Positions 22,207-34,597 are shown, counted from the stretch's first letter. The stretch is DNA of 64,000 nt from Luzula sylvatica (GCA_946800325.1 OX326960.1:56318855-56382854); one strand, 5' to 3'. A program made the numbers and translations. Notes: a model not told the origin generated them from the letters alone.

Positions 22207-25200
22207 ATGAACACCATCGATTCGAGGGTCAAATCATAGTCGTATATTCGATATACGCACGGGTTATCAAAGTTCGTATCCGTTTGCATGATGCTAGATA
22301 TTTAGAACGTCAATTTCGTTAAAATCACAAGTGGAATTCACTAGAGATCAATCAAAAGTTGATTGAGAGTATCTAGGAATGATCGTGAAAAGGTTTCATG
22401 ATTTATCGTTTTGGAAACAAGCGAAAACGGAAGAAACGGCAAAATCTGCAGAGAATCAGCACTTTTGTGGCCGCGGGGGCAGTTTCTGGCGCCCCGGGGA
22501 GGGTTTTATCGCGCCCCATCGTCCCCAGGGGAGTGAAGGGGGTGCATAGGGGTCCCCAAGGGGTGCGGTGGTGCGGGGGTGCGTGTGGGGCTTGACAGTC
22601 ACGCCCCAGGGTCATTTTTCCACGCCCCTGGACCAGTCTGCATGGCCCCTGGATGCTGTTTTTTGTTTTCGCGATAACTTTGGCTACGAAGCTCGAAATT
22701 TTGAGTTCTTTATATCGATAGAATCGGCATCACTCATAATAGCATATAAATAAGTAATTATTTAGAATAATTAGTCTCCCTAGTTAGTGCATATGCATTT
22801 AAAAATCTTGTGATTGTGATATAATATGATTATATCACGATATCAAAACATGAATATCATGATCCCTCATAATACTTAAGTCATGGAAATGACTTCCATA
22901 TTCACAACCACAATGTTCGGTACTACGTCTCACATGGGTTAAGGCCAAAGCCGACATGGGTTATTGTAGCTATCAACGGGGTGGCAAGCGTTAAATAAGG
23001 ACTGATAAGGGTTAAGGCCAAAGCCGACTTATTAGTAGTTTATTTGAACGATACGTTGAGTATGGTTGTGACTTAACCGTTCAAGCCAATAATGGTTAAG
23101 GCCAAAGCCGACTTGATTGGAGTTCGGGGCATAGATATGATGTACACACGGAAATGGGATTGTATATGATACGATCCATCACCGAAATCCTAGAAAGGTT
23201 CAGGAGTCGCATTGGATGCAATTGGATATAATCCTACCTAAATAGAGAGATCCCACCCGTCTGCCAAAGCAACTTGTGGGAGGATTGCGAAATATGGATC
23301 TTGGGTGTTATGGACTTGGAGTCCCGTATCGGTATGAGGGTTACCGATTCGATAAAAATAACACATTTATTTATTCATCATGTAAGCATATAGATTAAGT
23401 ACGCACGATCAGGAGCTTAATCTTCATCATCCAATTAGAATCATATTTTCTAGCAACACCAAAAATATCGATAAGATCGATATGATAGATGGCTTTTGGG
23501 TCGGAATTACCGTAATTAACCTTGATAGTTAAAGAATAGTTCTTAAACTTAAAGGGACGTGTTGGACACGTAGATGGTAAATTCGGGGCTCGAGGCATTG
23601 GCTGTAGAGAAATCCGGGTTTGATAAACTTTGAGAAGGAATCGAACGATATTACGTACCATGTGGTGGCATGTATAGACGCAAATTTCTCAAAATTATTT
23701 TGAGAATTCGGGTGTATATGAAAGTAAAACGCAACGCTCAAGAAATAGTTTCAAGAGATAGAGCGCGTTGAATGGTTCAATGCGGCTCAAAGAGTAGGTT
23801 AATTTTGAGATGCCTTATGGGTCTTTGATTAACACTCGTGTGTTGATGGTGCGAGATTTGATCTTCGTGACCGAATATCATATGCATTCGATAGATAAGT
23901 CGATCCCGAAGTTGCATGAGATGCGATGTAAATTTGAATAGGAGATGCTTGTAGCATCCGGGGAATCCAGAGCATTGAGATGCGTGGATGTCCTTGTAAT
24001 TCAAAGGCAGGATCGAAAGAAATAAATGTCTAAGGGTATTTTGGGAAAATATTTTCCAAACAGAAAGTTCGGACAAGGAGTTGTCCAAACTAATGACTCA
24101 AAGAACGGTGAAATCCGAGGAGGATTAAACCTAGAAGTTGATTGCTTCTTTTGGCATTGCCGTCTTGGCCATATAAACGAGATACGCGTATCTAGATTCC
24201 ATATGATGGATTGCTAGAATCATTCGAATTAGATTCGATTGATTAATGCGATACTTATTTATTAGGCAAGACGACAAAGGGCGTCATTCTCCAAAGGTTG
24301 GAGAAAGATCCAACGAATTATTAGAAATTACATTTAGATGTAAATGTTCCGATAAGTTCCGAGGCAAGAGGAGGCTCTCGGTATTTTGTTACGTTTATGG
24401 ACGGTTAAAGTAGATACGGTAATATCTGTTTAATGCGTGCCGAAGCGGAGATTTTTTAAAGGTTCAAAGAGTTTAAAAAACAAAATACAATATCTACTTA
24501 GCAAGAAAATCAAAGCCCTTTGATAGGATCGAGGAGGCGAGTATTTGAGCTACGCACTTCGATAGGATCGAAGAGGCGATATTTGAGTTATAAGTACTGA
24601 TGATCATTTATGATTATGGAATCGTTTCACGATTATCTTCATTTCAGAACATTGAGATGTATTCAAAAAGAGGAAATGAACGCATGTTAGACATGGTTCG
24701 ATAAATGATAAGTCAAACGGATCTCCCAAAAATATTTTGGGGATACGCCCTTGAGGCAGCGGCACTTATGAATGGTTGCATATAAGATATGGACCATAAA
24801 CCTTCTAATCGGTACAAAAGACGCCATATGAGATATGGATCGGAACAGTTCCGAAGTTGTCATTTGTGCAGATTTGAGGATGTGAGTATATTTCGAAATT
24901 TGTTTCGGTTAAACTCAATCCCAAATCTGAAAATTGTTCGTTAATCATATATCCTTAAGGAAACTAAAGGATATTAGTTCTAACGTCCCGACGAAAATGA
25001 GATTTTCGTAGGTCGAAGAGATGCCTTCTTGGAGGAGGACTTAATGCGCAAAAGTTTGGAACTTTATGCTATTTATCTCTATGCGGGCTAGTGTGAGTAG
25101 AATAAATTTCGAAAGAGTTTGAGATCTGAAAAATGAACATTGAGCCGATGAAAGTTGACATAAATTCATCAAGAGTTGATGAACGCGAGTCAAACACAAA

Positions 25201-25880
25201 GGAATTTTTCATAGATCAAGTAGGCTATGTCATAAGCCGATAAATACGGATTTATCGTGGCTAATGATGATAGATCAAAATCATATGATGATTCGATATC
25301 CTACAAGGAGGCTATGAGAATAACGGTTCCACATGGCATGGTGCCATGAAATCTGAGATTCAATCCGTGCAAGTTATCAAGTTTGGAACTTGATTTCGTC
25401 ACTTTCGGGGTTAGACCCGTCAAATGTGAATAGGTTTTCAAGGAGAAAAACCTGACATGGATAGGAATTAGCATATATGTAAAGCGAGGCTTGTAGCGAA
25501 GAGTTTCATGTAATTCATAGTCGAACAATGAAGAAACGTTTTCGCATGTTGCCATGCTTTCATATTCTCGAAATTCTTGTTGTCATGGTCGTGTATTATG
25601 ATTATGCGATATGACAAAATGGATGTGAAAACCGAATTTCTTTGCAAAATTTTTATGATAGGATGTGTATTTGACACAACCTTTCGGTTTTGTCGATTCA
25701 TAAGAATCGGGGATTGGATATGCACGCTTTAACGATCCATATGATGGATTAAAGAAAGCTTCTCGGAATTGGATTGTTCGTTTTGACAAAGTTATAAACT
25801 GTTGTAACATTATCGGAACAAATGAAAACTTTGTGTACACATGAAGGTTAGTGGGAGCCGCGTTATATTTTTTGTAACGA
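22207..25880 (+). pseudogene. copia B gag-pol remnant
   Basis: Recognisable pieces are the pre-integrase domain near 24026-24217 (LEVDCFFWHCRLGHINE), an integrase start near 24240-24420 (LLGKTTKG-like, then a GGSRYFVTFM-like phrase), and the reverse transcriptase start near 25250-25880, which aligns with copia A from RYGFIVANDD to the VSGSR motif. Frames change every few dozen codons. The gag part (22400-23700) has no clear domain; it contains the 20-bp phrase GGGTTAAGGCCAAAGCCGAC three times (22936, 23009 and, with one change, 23093). There is no functional product. Confidence 0.8.
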
Positions 25881-26340
25881 CAAAGGTTAGCATTTACATA
25901 TATTATGATACTGTTTTTTTAAGGAATTAGTATGTTATTGTTAGCACTCATAAATTGTTTTAATGATATACTGTTACGACAAGATCTGGACGGAGACCTC
26001 AAGATAAAAAGAAAATGGAGTACATTATTTTACAGATGAAATAATGAATTAGAAGATTCATCCAATATTCAACTTCGGAGATTAGAAAGACGGAGGCTGC
26101 GAGAATTTCGAGTAAACAAACTGTTCATATTTCAAAGAGATGATCATCTTCATAAACACCAAATTTCAGGCTTGTTTTACTTTATATTATAATTTCTTTT
26201 AGTATCATATTTAAAACTCATATCTACATGCAGTACTTGATAAGAGGAAAATAAAGCACCTTTTTGATATCTAATTTGGGGATTTTAGACCTTTTGAATC
26301 ACAACTTTATATATACAATTGTTCATATTTGAGATAACAA
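25881..26340. other. intergenic DNA after the copia B break
   Basis: AT-rich with no gene. It begins exactly where homology to copia pol ends. No terminal repeat typical of an inserted element could be recognised at the junction. Confidence 0.4.
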
Positions 26341-26710
26341 GAATATTTCTTCACTAAGTGTGTTTTATTTCTTAACAACAGGTTTTAGGGGGAAATTCTC
26401 GGCAATCCAAGAGTGTAGTTGCCTTCGTCTCCTCGCGCCGTTAAAATCGATATATCATACCGACCAATTCGGTACACGTGTGAAGGAGAAGGCAAATAAC
26501 CATCGACATAAGAGATTGCACCAAACTCTACTCGAAAACCACTCACACAATTGCCACTCTATAGCCCCACCTACCTCACCTACCACCCCCAACTACCCTC
26601 AATCCTCTCACCCATCTCTCGGCCAATGGGAAAGCCCCAATGACACTATAAATAAGACCCCAAGGCCTATGGGCATCCCCCCCTCCCCCGCTCTTCGGAG
26701 CACTTTCATG

Positions 26711-26713
<3 letters not shown>

Positions 26714-26765
<52 letters not shown>
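26714..26765. repeat. (CT)n microsatellite
   Basis: An uninterrupted CT dinucleotide run about 60 bp downstream of a TATA box. Pyrimidine-rich leaders are common just downstream of plant transcription starts. Long frames across it are artefacts of the repeat. Confidence 0.95.
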
Positions 26766-26769
<4 letters not shown>

Positions 26770-27370
26770 AGTCCAAGAATCTTTCAAGAACACGCAAGAA
26801 TTGCAAAATCGAACGATAATTCTCTAAGATTGATCACCGAATAGAAGCTCACTTCATTCGGTGAATTGGTCTACACTTCGACGAAGATCGAGTTGTGGGG
26901 GTTTGGTTGGAGCTTCCTTCATCCGAATTCACGCAAGCAAGGAATCAAGCTTACTCTAATTCGATTGGGAGCTTCCTTCTAATTGATACCTTGCAAATCT
27001 CGAGTTCACTCAACCGGTACGGAGCTCACTTCGATTGGCGAGTGGATTGGTACGAAAGGAACGAGTTGTGCGAGGTGTCTAGCTCACTATCATCTTAAAG
27101 CAACGAGGAAGGCATCCAAGACGAGACTCGAAGCTCACTTCATCTCTCTAGGTGTTTTCTTTCCTTTCTTGTAATTCTTGTAGTTTTAATTGAATTGGAT
27201 TTGTGTAAAGAATTCGTGGTTTAATGAACCTTTTGCTTTCGAAATCTTCTTTGTTTGTTTGTGTGATCTTAGTGCTTGTTACTTAGTTTAATTACTTCTA
27301 AATTTGAATCCAAAACAAACCATAAAACTGCTCCCAAATAAAATCTCAAATCAGAAATCCAGAACTACTT

Positions 27371-27710
27371 CCGTTATAACGAAACTCACATTGCGTTACA
27401 ACGGACTGGACAGTTTGTACCTCACATTCAGTTAGTTAGAACTCCGTTGTAACGCACCTAGAGTTCCGTTGTAACGGACTAGTCAGAATTTCTATTCAAA
27501 GGAATCAATACAAGTGCGTTGTAACGGACATCTCGGTCCGTTGTAACGGATTAACCAATCCGTTGCAACGCAACCACTGTTCGTTATAACGGACAAGTAT
27601 AGTGCGTTATAACGGAGTTTCATCCGTTGTAATGGACGTTCATCTCACACTTAGCGCCAGAATTTTCACTCAAGTCCGTTGTAACGGACCTAATTTGCGT
27701 TATAACGGAC
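27371..27710. repeat. array of CCGTTGTAACGG / GCGTTATAACGG palindromes
   Basis: Twelve copies by hand count, at irregular spacing of about 15-60 bp. The right half TAACGGA or TAACGCA is the better conserved part; the left half varies (CCGTT, GCGTT, TCGTT). Unlike the arrays near 1.5 kb and 62.5 kb, this one lies about 700 bp downstream of the nearest TATA box. Confidence 0.85.
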
Positions 27711-27895
27711 TATCTTCTGTGAATTTTCTTTGCTATTTCTTGTCTAGTTTTGATTCATTATTTGACGCATATACTCCTCATGAAACGAATCTATACATTT
27801 GCCACTGTACAAACATAGATTATAAATTTTGTTGATTGTTCGGGGTTTTAATACAACGACATATTAAAACATGCCAAAAACCCGCTCATCAGTAC

Positions 27896-29443
27896 TAATA
27901 TGATTGTGGAATGTTAAAAGCTTAATCCACATAAATTGTGGGGGTTACAAAATAAATATGACCAAATCTATTATTAATAGTGCATTTAAATATTAAATAT
28001 TTGAATCTGGATAGTTTTACAAATCGTAGTACTGTTGTAACTGGTTCTTATATTATAATAATAATACTAATAATAATAACACAAAATGTGGGCGTGAATA
28101 TAACAGAAATTAAATGAAGGGTCAATTAACATAAATGGAATGAATTATATTGTTTGTTCTCATGTATTTTTTTTTAGTGCTTTGTGCAACTAGGATTATA
28201 CTTACAGGTATAATTCAATCAAAAGCAAGGACAGAATATGAAATCATTCCTACATATTTCAATGGACCATTTAGGCAATAAACAGGTTATATTGTTTATG
28301 TTAACATCTAAGATTATTTGGAGAAATTTTGTTTTTGCAAGCTTTTATTGCAGGTCAATAAATAATAAAAAAAAAACTTGCAAGCTCGAGCTAGAAGAAT
28401 TGAAATGATCTAGATGATCAAATATAAGGATCCAGTGATCCTTAATTTTCATCGAGGGGGATAGGCTAAGCTCAAAATAGATCTTCTTACAGTGGTAACC
28501 CAACATCTGTGATAGGCGATCCCTTGAAGGAAATTCAATGGGTAATAACAAGCTGATAAGTCGGTCCAAAGCACACAATTCGTACTTTTGAGTGTTTGTA
28601 GGGACATCCATGATATTTCCAATTTGGCACGGTTTATACATGATATTAAGTATTAAGAGGTTTTGATAATAAATTGTTGATTTTCCACATATTTTCAATT
28701 GTAAGGGTAATTTTTTACTTTTTAGCATTTGAAAGTTGTTTTTGGAATATTCAGCATTTTTCTAGAAGTTTTAAAGTTTTTTTCTTCTAAATTTCAGTTT
28801 TTCTTTGTTTCCAGAAATTGTACTTTTTTTAATTGTTGGGATCCCTGATATTTATAATTTGCAGTGATATCTATCATATTAAGTGTTTTTGCCCAATTTC
28901 TAGAATTTGAAGGCTAATTTTTTTAGTTTATATCGTTAGAGTTATTTTAATTTTAATAATGCAGAGGTTTCTAGATTTGGGTCGTAAATGAAAATTCCAG
29001 GTTCTATAGAGCTAAGATAATATATGCTATTGTAGAAGCTTATATGCTATGTTTCCGATTTCATAACGGTTGCTATTTACAACGTTTAACATGGGTACAA
29101 AAATTATTTCAAATTTTATATTGTCGAGCATTACTACTCCGGATATCTAATGGTTTTTTGAAGCATTTTCCAATATTATAAGGGCAAATAATAACACTAA
29201 GTACATATATTTTACATAATTTAACTGACAAATTTGGTATTTTCAAGGGGTGTAGATGATAATTTAAGATATAATAATGGTGTACATGAGAATTTGTGAT
29301 TTTATAGGGTTTATATAGGACTATGTAAAACAATTGAAGATTTTGCAGGGTTATATATGACATATAAATATATTTACGATAATTTCAGATTTTGTAATGT
29401 CGAATCGAGTCTGGAACTCAGATATGGACTGTTGTATGATCCA
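27896..29443. other. AT-rich intergenic DNA with degenerate short repeats
   Basis: No gene is recognised. From about 28600 to 29400 a phrase of the type GGGTxTATATATGAxAATTTxAGATTTT recurs at loose 40-50 bp spacing, suggesting an old minisatellite. A 127-codon open frame at 28345-28728 on the minus strand has biased composition and no recognisable domain, so it is not called a gene. Confidence 0.4.
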
Positions 29444-30168
29444 AAATTCTTTACGGTAGGGGTCTCCAGATAGAATTGCTCCGAGTTTGATCAATATTGA
29501 TGATAAATCGCTAATGAAATGAGGATGAATATTGTGTTCTATGTTAGATCATATATTGCTTTATGCTTTTTGTAATTGTGTTATTTGTAACGATTTATCT
29601 GTTGTTTAGAAATGTTTCTCATTTATACAAATAATAGATAAATTTCGTAATTGAGATATTTGTATATGTCCGTTCTTGAAATGAGAATGAGATTACATAG
29701 TAATACTTTTTTTTTTCTCATTTTTGTTTACACAGTTTCGATTTGTTGAGTTTCAAGGTGGTGCGCGAGTCACTTTAATAATGTATTGTACTACATATGT
29801 ATGTATGTATATATGTATGCATGCATGTATATGTATGTATATATGTAAGCATGAATACATGCATACAATATTATAATTTTTTTTTAATATTTGATATTTC
29901 AAAATATGAAACGGTACATATGATATTTATAATTTGTTCAGGGTAAACATGACGTTTTTGACTTTTGAATAGTAAAATTATATTCGATACTTCTCGGGAA
30001 GGGTAAACATGATGTTTTTGACTTTTAAATATTTAGATTTCGAGAAAGGCTGATTTGATATTTTAGATTTTAAGTATCATATAAGGTAAAGTATATGAAA
30101 AGTTCTTGGGATTTACACAATTCCATTGTAACATACTTATGAAGTTACTACCACCTTACAACTGAGGT
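29444..30168 (+). repeat. direct repeat, copy 1 (~0.72 kb)
   Basis: Starts AAATTCTTTACGGTAGGGG and ends CACCTTACAACTGAGGT. Copy 2 is at 30773-31477 and matches nearly base for base, apart from small indels in the ATGTATGTATG tract. Each copy contains internal short repeats GGGTAAACATGATGTTTTTG. No coding potential. Confidence 0.9.
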
Positions 30169-30772
30169 CTTGGAGCTTTATTATGTTTCAAATTTTGTTT
30201 TTATTATGACCAGTAGGAGGTGGTGTTAAGTCATTATTGATGGATGAGGACTGCTCAAATCTGGACGTAACCTCAGATGTGGAATTTGAGGAAGACATAT
30301 AGAAGAAGATAGATGAACGAGAGGTTGTTGTATGAGAATAAAAAATTGATGGCAGTAATTAGGGTTAGGTTTGGGAAGAGCCTCGCTCTGATGCCATGTA
30401 GAAATTGGCGAGATTGAGAGTAAGTTTTCTGACTTGATTTTTATTCAATGAATAATAGGGTACATATAAAGCCAAGTGCCTTGAATAAGTTTCCAAATTC
30501 AAGGACCTGCTGAAATAGAAATCTTACATAAAAGTAAATAAAATAACACACTAATCTATTTCCTTAGTTACATGCTAATTAACATATTCAATAGAAAGTC
30601 ATGGACAGAATGCTGAATGCCATCAAATCCTGATTTTTGCTCCACAATCTTCTTGTGAGGAATATCATCCGAATTGCACCTAAAATCATATCAATCATTC
30701 ATTAGTAGTATCAATGTTCAAAATCCGATTGTACAGTTAGTAAATAGAATATTGAATCATATAAATTCTTTA
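30169..30772 (-). mobile_element. spacer with LINE scrap and minus-strand copia LTR end
   Basis: The first ~30 bases (30166-30196) are identical to LINE sequence at 36895-36926. Further on, GCTCTGATGCCA (30385-30396) is, on the minus strand, a one-mismatch initiator tRNA-Met primer-binding site, and TGTAGAAATTGG (30397 on) is the matching LTR edge. An LTR of unknown length therefore extends to the right in minus orientation; its far end was not found. Confidence 0.45.
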
Positions 30773-31477
30773 CGGTAGGGGTCTCCAGATAGAATTGCTC
30801 CGAGTTTGACCAATAATGATGATAAGTCGCTAATGAAATGAGGATGAATATTGTGTTCTATGTTAGATCATATATTGCTTTATGCTTTTTGTAATTGTGT
30901 TATTTGTAACGATTTATCTGTTGTTTAGAAATGTTTCTCATTTATACAAATAATAGATAAATTTCGTAATTGAGATATTTGTATATGTCCGTTCTTGAGA
31001 ATGAGATTACATAGTAATACTTTTTTTTTCTCATTTTTGTTTGCACAGTTTCGATTTGTTGAGTTTCATGGTGGTGCGCGAGTCACTTTAATAATGTATT
31101 GTACTACATGTGTATGTATGTATATATGTATGCATGCATGGATATGTATATATGTAAGCATGAATACATGCATACAATATTATAATTTTTTTTTAATATT
31201 TGATATTTCAAAATATGAAACGGTACATATGATATTTATAATTTGTACAGGGTAAACATGATGTTTTTGACTTTTGAATAGTAAAATTATATTCGATACT
31301 TCTCGAGAAGGGTAAACATGATGTTTTTGACTTTTAAATATTTAGATTTCGAGAAAGGCTGATTTGATATTTTAGATTTTAAGTATCATATAAGGTAAAG
31401 TATATGAAAAGTTCTTGGGATTTACACAATTCCATTGTAACATACTTATGAAGTTACTACCACCTTACAACTGAGGT
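30773..31477 (+). repeat. direct repeat, copy 2 (~0.70 kb)
   Basis: Near-identical to 29444-30168 in the same orientation. After the shared end ACTGAGGT the sequence is unrelated to that after copy 1, so this is a true duplication boundary. Confidence 0.9.
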
Positions 31478-31830
31478 AATAAACCTCTCCTGAACTTGAT
31501 TCCTACAGAGAAAACATAATTTGAGAAACTCCTTCGGAAAATTCATTTTCCAGCTACATGCAATTAACATACCTTGATGGAAATATGCATATGTCAGCAA
31601 TAGTATCAAAATGCTCTTATACATTATTATAACCTGCCAATAATCAGACGAAAATAGACTATTAATCACACTATTCTTAAATTGTTATTTGGAAAGTAAA
31701 ATAGTTTGTTCAATCATTTCATCAAACATAGTTTGTTGATAACCCAACAAACCTAAAAAAGAAAAAAGTTACCATTTTGAAATATAACTGTAAATTCATA
31801 AACAAGCAATCTGTTATGATCTTTGATGCA
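31478..31830. other. AT-rich intergenic DNA
   Basis: No gene, terminal repeat or RNA recognised. Confidence 0.4.
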
Positions 31831-32219
31831 CAATCTTGTGAAAAGTTGTGACGTAAAAACTTCCGATACAAATTTTCTCAAAAAAGGTTATCTTGATTGC
31901 TCAACTCCTAAATACATGTCTCATGCTGCCAATTGCGAATAAACGAACTTTCACAATGTTTTTACAATCTTAAGAAAAGTTGAGACGTAAAACTTTCGAT
32001 TCAAGTTTTCTCAAAAAAATGTTAATTAGAATTTCCAACTCCTAAAAAGATTGCCAACACTATCTATTGCGAAAACTAAATTATGTAATGTTTCTACAAT
32101 TTCGTAATGTTTCTAAAATTTCGTAATGTTTCTAATATTTCGTGAAAAGTTGTGATACAAAAACTTTACAAACAAATTTTTTCAAAACATGTTTTCTGGA
32201 TTGCTCAACTCCAACTTGA
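31831..32219 (-). repeat. three ~150-bp degenerate tandem repeats
   Basis: The block GTGAAAAGTTGTGACGTAAAA, or close variants, occurs at about 31838, 31972 and 32144, each followed by a CAAATTTTCTCAAAA block and a GCTCAACTCC block. A shorter CGTAATGTTTCTA repeat (three copies, about 32104-32140) sits inside. Confidence 0.7.
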
Positions 32220-32490
32220 GAAAAGTAGTGAATGTTCGTGTTCTCCTAAAAAAACTCTTGAAGTGAAGACTAGAACAATATAATTTCTATTTTTTTTCAA
32301 ATATTCCGCAAAAATGCCAAAAGTTAAACCTAACACCTTCAATCAAATAATTTATACTATTTCCTAAAAATATGTCACATTGAAGTCTAATACGAGAGAA
32401 ATACTAAATTTTGTTGTTGTTATATTAAAACATTGTAAATGAAGACTAACACATGCAAATTTTTATTTTTCTCAAAAATTAATGTGGAAC
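32220..32490 (-). repeat. 180-bp repeat family, reverse orientation, diverged
   Basis: Read on the minus strand this gives TGTTAGTCTTCA, AAGTGAAGT/C-type and GTGTTAGG..AACTTTTGGCATTTTTG blocks in the order of the main satellite. About one and a half monomers are present. Confidence 0.55.
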
Positions 32491-33312
32491 TTCAGTCCAA
32501 TCGGTCCAATCCGATTGGTGGAGAGGAGATATGATTAGAAAATCACGCAACGGAGAAACAAAGTGGAACCTCGGTCAAAAAATAAATGTGAAAGAATTGT
32601 AAAATAGTGGACCGGACTAAAATTAAATGTTCAAATAAATTGTGATTCATGTTAAAATCGGTCCAATCCGGTCGATATCGGCCCATATCGGCCCATATTG
32701 ACCCATATATTGGTCGACCGATTTACTTAATCGATATGAGACATATCGCAACGGACATGCGCCGATTAGCGATATGAAACCGACATAATTTTGTTCGAAT
32801 TATATATATAATTGATGGGCCAAAAACCTCAGTAGATGTTCAATATGATTTATATTATAATTTACAACCATTTAGACTTCATTTATGAACTAATATTTAG
32901 ATTAAGTACAATTATAATTTAATAATATATGAAAAAAGAAATTTCTTCACTATGAAACACTTGCCAAATTTCTTCAAAAATGAAATTTTTTTAATGTTTT
33001 TAATTATAATTATAATTAGGATTATATTATTATACTATATTTAATTTATATACCATTTTCTTACAATAAATATAACAATTAATCTAATTATAACAACAAT
33101 GATCAAATTGTGTTTTATTTACGGATAAATAAAAATATTTCAGATCATAAATAATATAATAAATGAGGTTATTTTACAAATCATACGAGAATTTAAAATT
33201 AACATTTATTTTGGTGAGAATAATATCTCATGATTCATGAAAATGTTACATCATAGAATAATATTGTCACTTAAATCCAAATATCAGAATATAATTCTGA
33301 CATATCAACATA
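32491..33312. other. AT-rich intergenic DNA
   Basis: A CGGTCCAATCCG / ATCGGCCCATATCGG cluster (32500-32780) has the look of transposon subterminal repeats but no terminus could be defined. From 32820 on the sequence is plain AT-rich with no gene. Confidence 0.4.
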
Positions 33313-34560
33313 TACTACAACAATACTGGCACACAGCGACACAAGTTTTTTGGCATTTGACTATATGCCACCATTACTTGCATAAAATACGGCATTAACT
33401 GATTAATCCTGATATTGTATTACAGAAGACGGCATTTAGCGTGAAGTGTAAGGAATACGGTCATATAAATGCATTTGGTTTCGAATGCTACTATTAAAAA
33501 ATCCTGACACAAAAAAATATTTTATCTGTCACTACAACAATACTGGCATACAACGACCCATGTTTTTTGGCATTTGACTATATGCCACCATTACTTGCAT
33601 AAAAGACGGTATTAACTGATTAATCCTGATATTGTATTACGTAAGACGGCATTTAGCGTGAAGTGTCAGGAATACGGTCATATAACTGCATTTTGTTTCG
33701 AATGCTACTATTAAAAAAACATTACGAAATATAACATAACAATAGCCCACATATCTCCGACCCTATTCCCCTCGCCACCCTCATCCCCCTCACCCCATGC
33801 ACACAGACCCACACTCGACCCTGTACGGCTGTACCCTCACCCCCTTACCCCTCGCACATACCCACACTCGACCTTGTTCCCTCACCTCCTCATCCCTCGA
33901 ACATACCCACACTCGACCCTCGACACTCACAAGTCACAGACCTCGCGAGCACGTACCCGTACCCCATCCTAATCAGCGACATTTATATAGTGTCGGCTTC
34001 GACAATATCTAAATTTCTTGAAATTTTGGCGCCCTGCATATTCGACCTTCTAACAAAATTGATGATTTCTGAGGTTAGTATTTTCTATTCCGATTAATTT
34101 CTCATTTCTTTGCATTTGTATTATTCTTTCGAAGCTTGTGGTTAGTTTTGGTCTGTTTTCGTTAGTATAAACAACCAGAGTGTTTTGATTGATTGTTCTT
34201 AGAATATTTTGATTACCTTGCAGGTTTTCTTTTTCGATTTTTAGCTCAAGATCCATTTCAAAAATTGTCCAGATCGATCTTCTCGAGGTTCGTACATATT
34301 CCTTTTCTATGTTTTAAAAATTTTGTGCTTGAAATTTGAATAAATTTGACTGAATTAGCAATTTATGTTCTAAAGATTCTTATTTATTTGGCGAATAATT
34401 TTTCAGCATACATAAATGTTTTAATCATCATTGTTATTAGTTATGCAATTGTTGTTAACAATTGTAATTTGAATCAGCTTCGTATCCTATATGTTAAATC
34501 CTTCGGAGAATGGATGGTATGAGACGGGTACATGGACGAAATGTCAGTATTGATGTAGTG
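33313..34560. mobile_element. small non-autonomous CACTA element with duplicated left end
   Basis: The right end at 34560 reads, on the minus strand, CACTACATCAATACTGACA. It matches the left ends CACTACAACAATACTGGCA at 33540 and TACTACAACAATACTGGCA at 33313, allowing two or three mismatches. The first ~215 bp are duplicated: 33313-33520 and 33540-33720 are nearly the same sequence. A C-rich stretch of ACCCACACTCGACCCT-type repeats (33740-33930) and a leader-like piece follow. No transposase is encoded. A clear 3-bp TSD was not found, so the outer boundary on the left is uncertain. Confidence 0.6.
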
Positions 34561-34597
34561 TACTCACGTTCATATCCCCTTTTCACATTCGAGACCC

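Larger units (their letters stand above)
21044..25880 (+). mobile_element. Ty1-copia element B, decayed; related to copia A
   Basis: The 5' LTR (21044-22195) begins TGAAGGAAATACAG like copia A and is followed by a primer-binding site. The internal region keeps the order gag, pre-integrase, integrase and the first half of reverse transcriptase but is riddled with stops and frameshifts. Homology with copia A ends near 25880, at the position equal to about 10460 of copia A, just before the YVDD box. A matching RNase H remnant reappears at 63657-64000, so the element may have been split by later insertions. The left junction lies inside the 180-bp satellite. Confidence 0.85.
26341..27895 (+). mobile_element. 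LTR-like region with TATA box, (CT)n leader and palindromic array
   Basis: A TATAAATA box at 26647-26654 is followed by a 52-bp CT microsatellite (26714-26765) and a leader with no long meaningful reading frame. Then there is a T-rich stretch resembling a retrotransposon polyadenylation region (27160-27300) and twelve palindromes of the CCGTTGTAACGG / GCGTTATAACGG type (27371-27710). The region ends with AAAACCCGCTCATCA (about 27879-27893). The layout suggests an LTR or solo LTR, possibly of a gypsy element, but neither boundary nor TSD was found. It is not obviously homologous to the LTR at 62076. Confidence 0.4.

Noticed and set aside
26360..26827. 155-codon frame across the (CT)n tract
   Set aside because: The Leu-Ser repeat is caused by the CT microsatellite; the rest matches no family and lies in an LTR-like leader.
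28345..28728. Possible 127-residue gene on the minus strand
   Set aside because: The frame is AT-biased with no motif, and it overlaps a region of degenerate short repeats.
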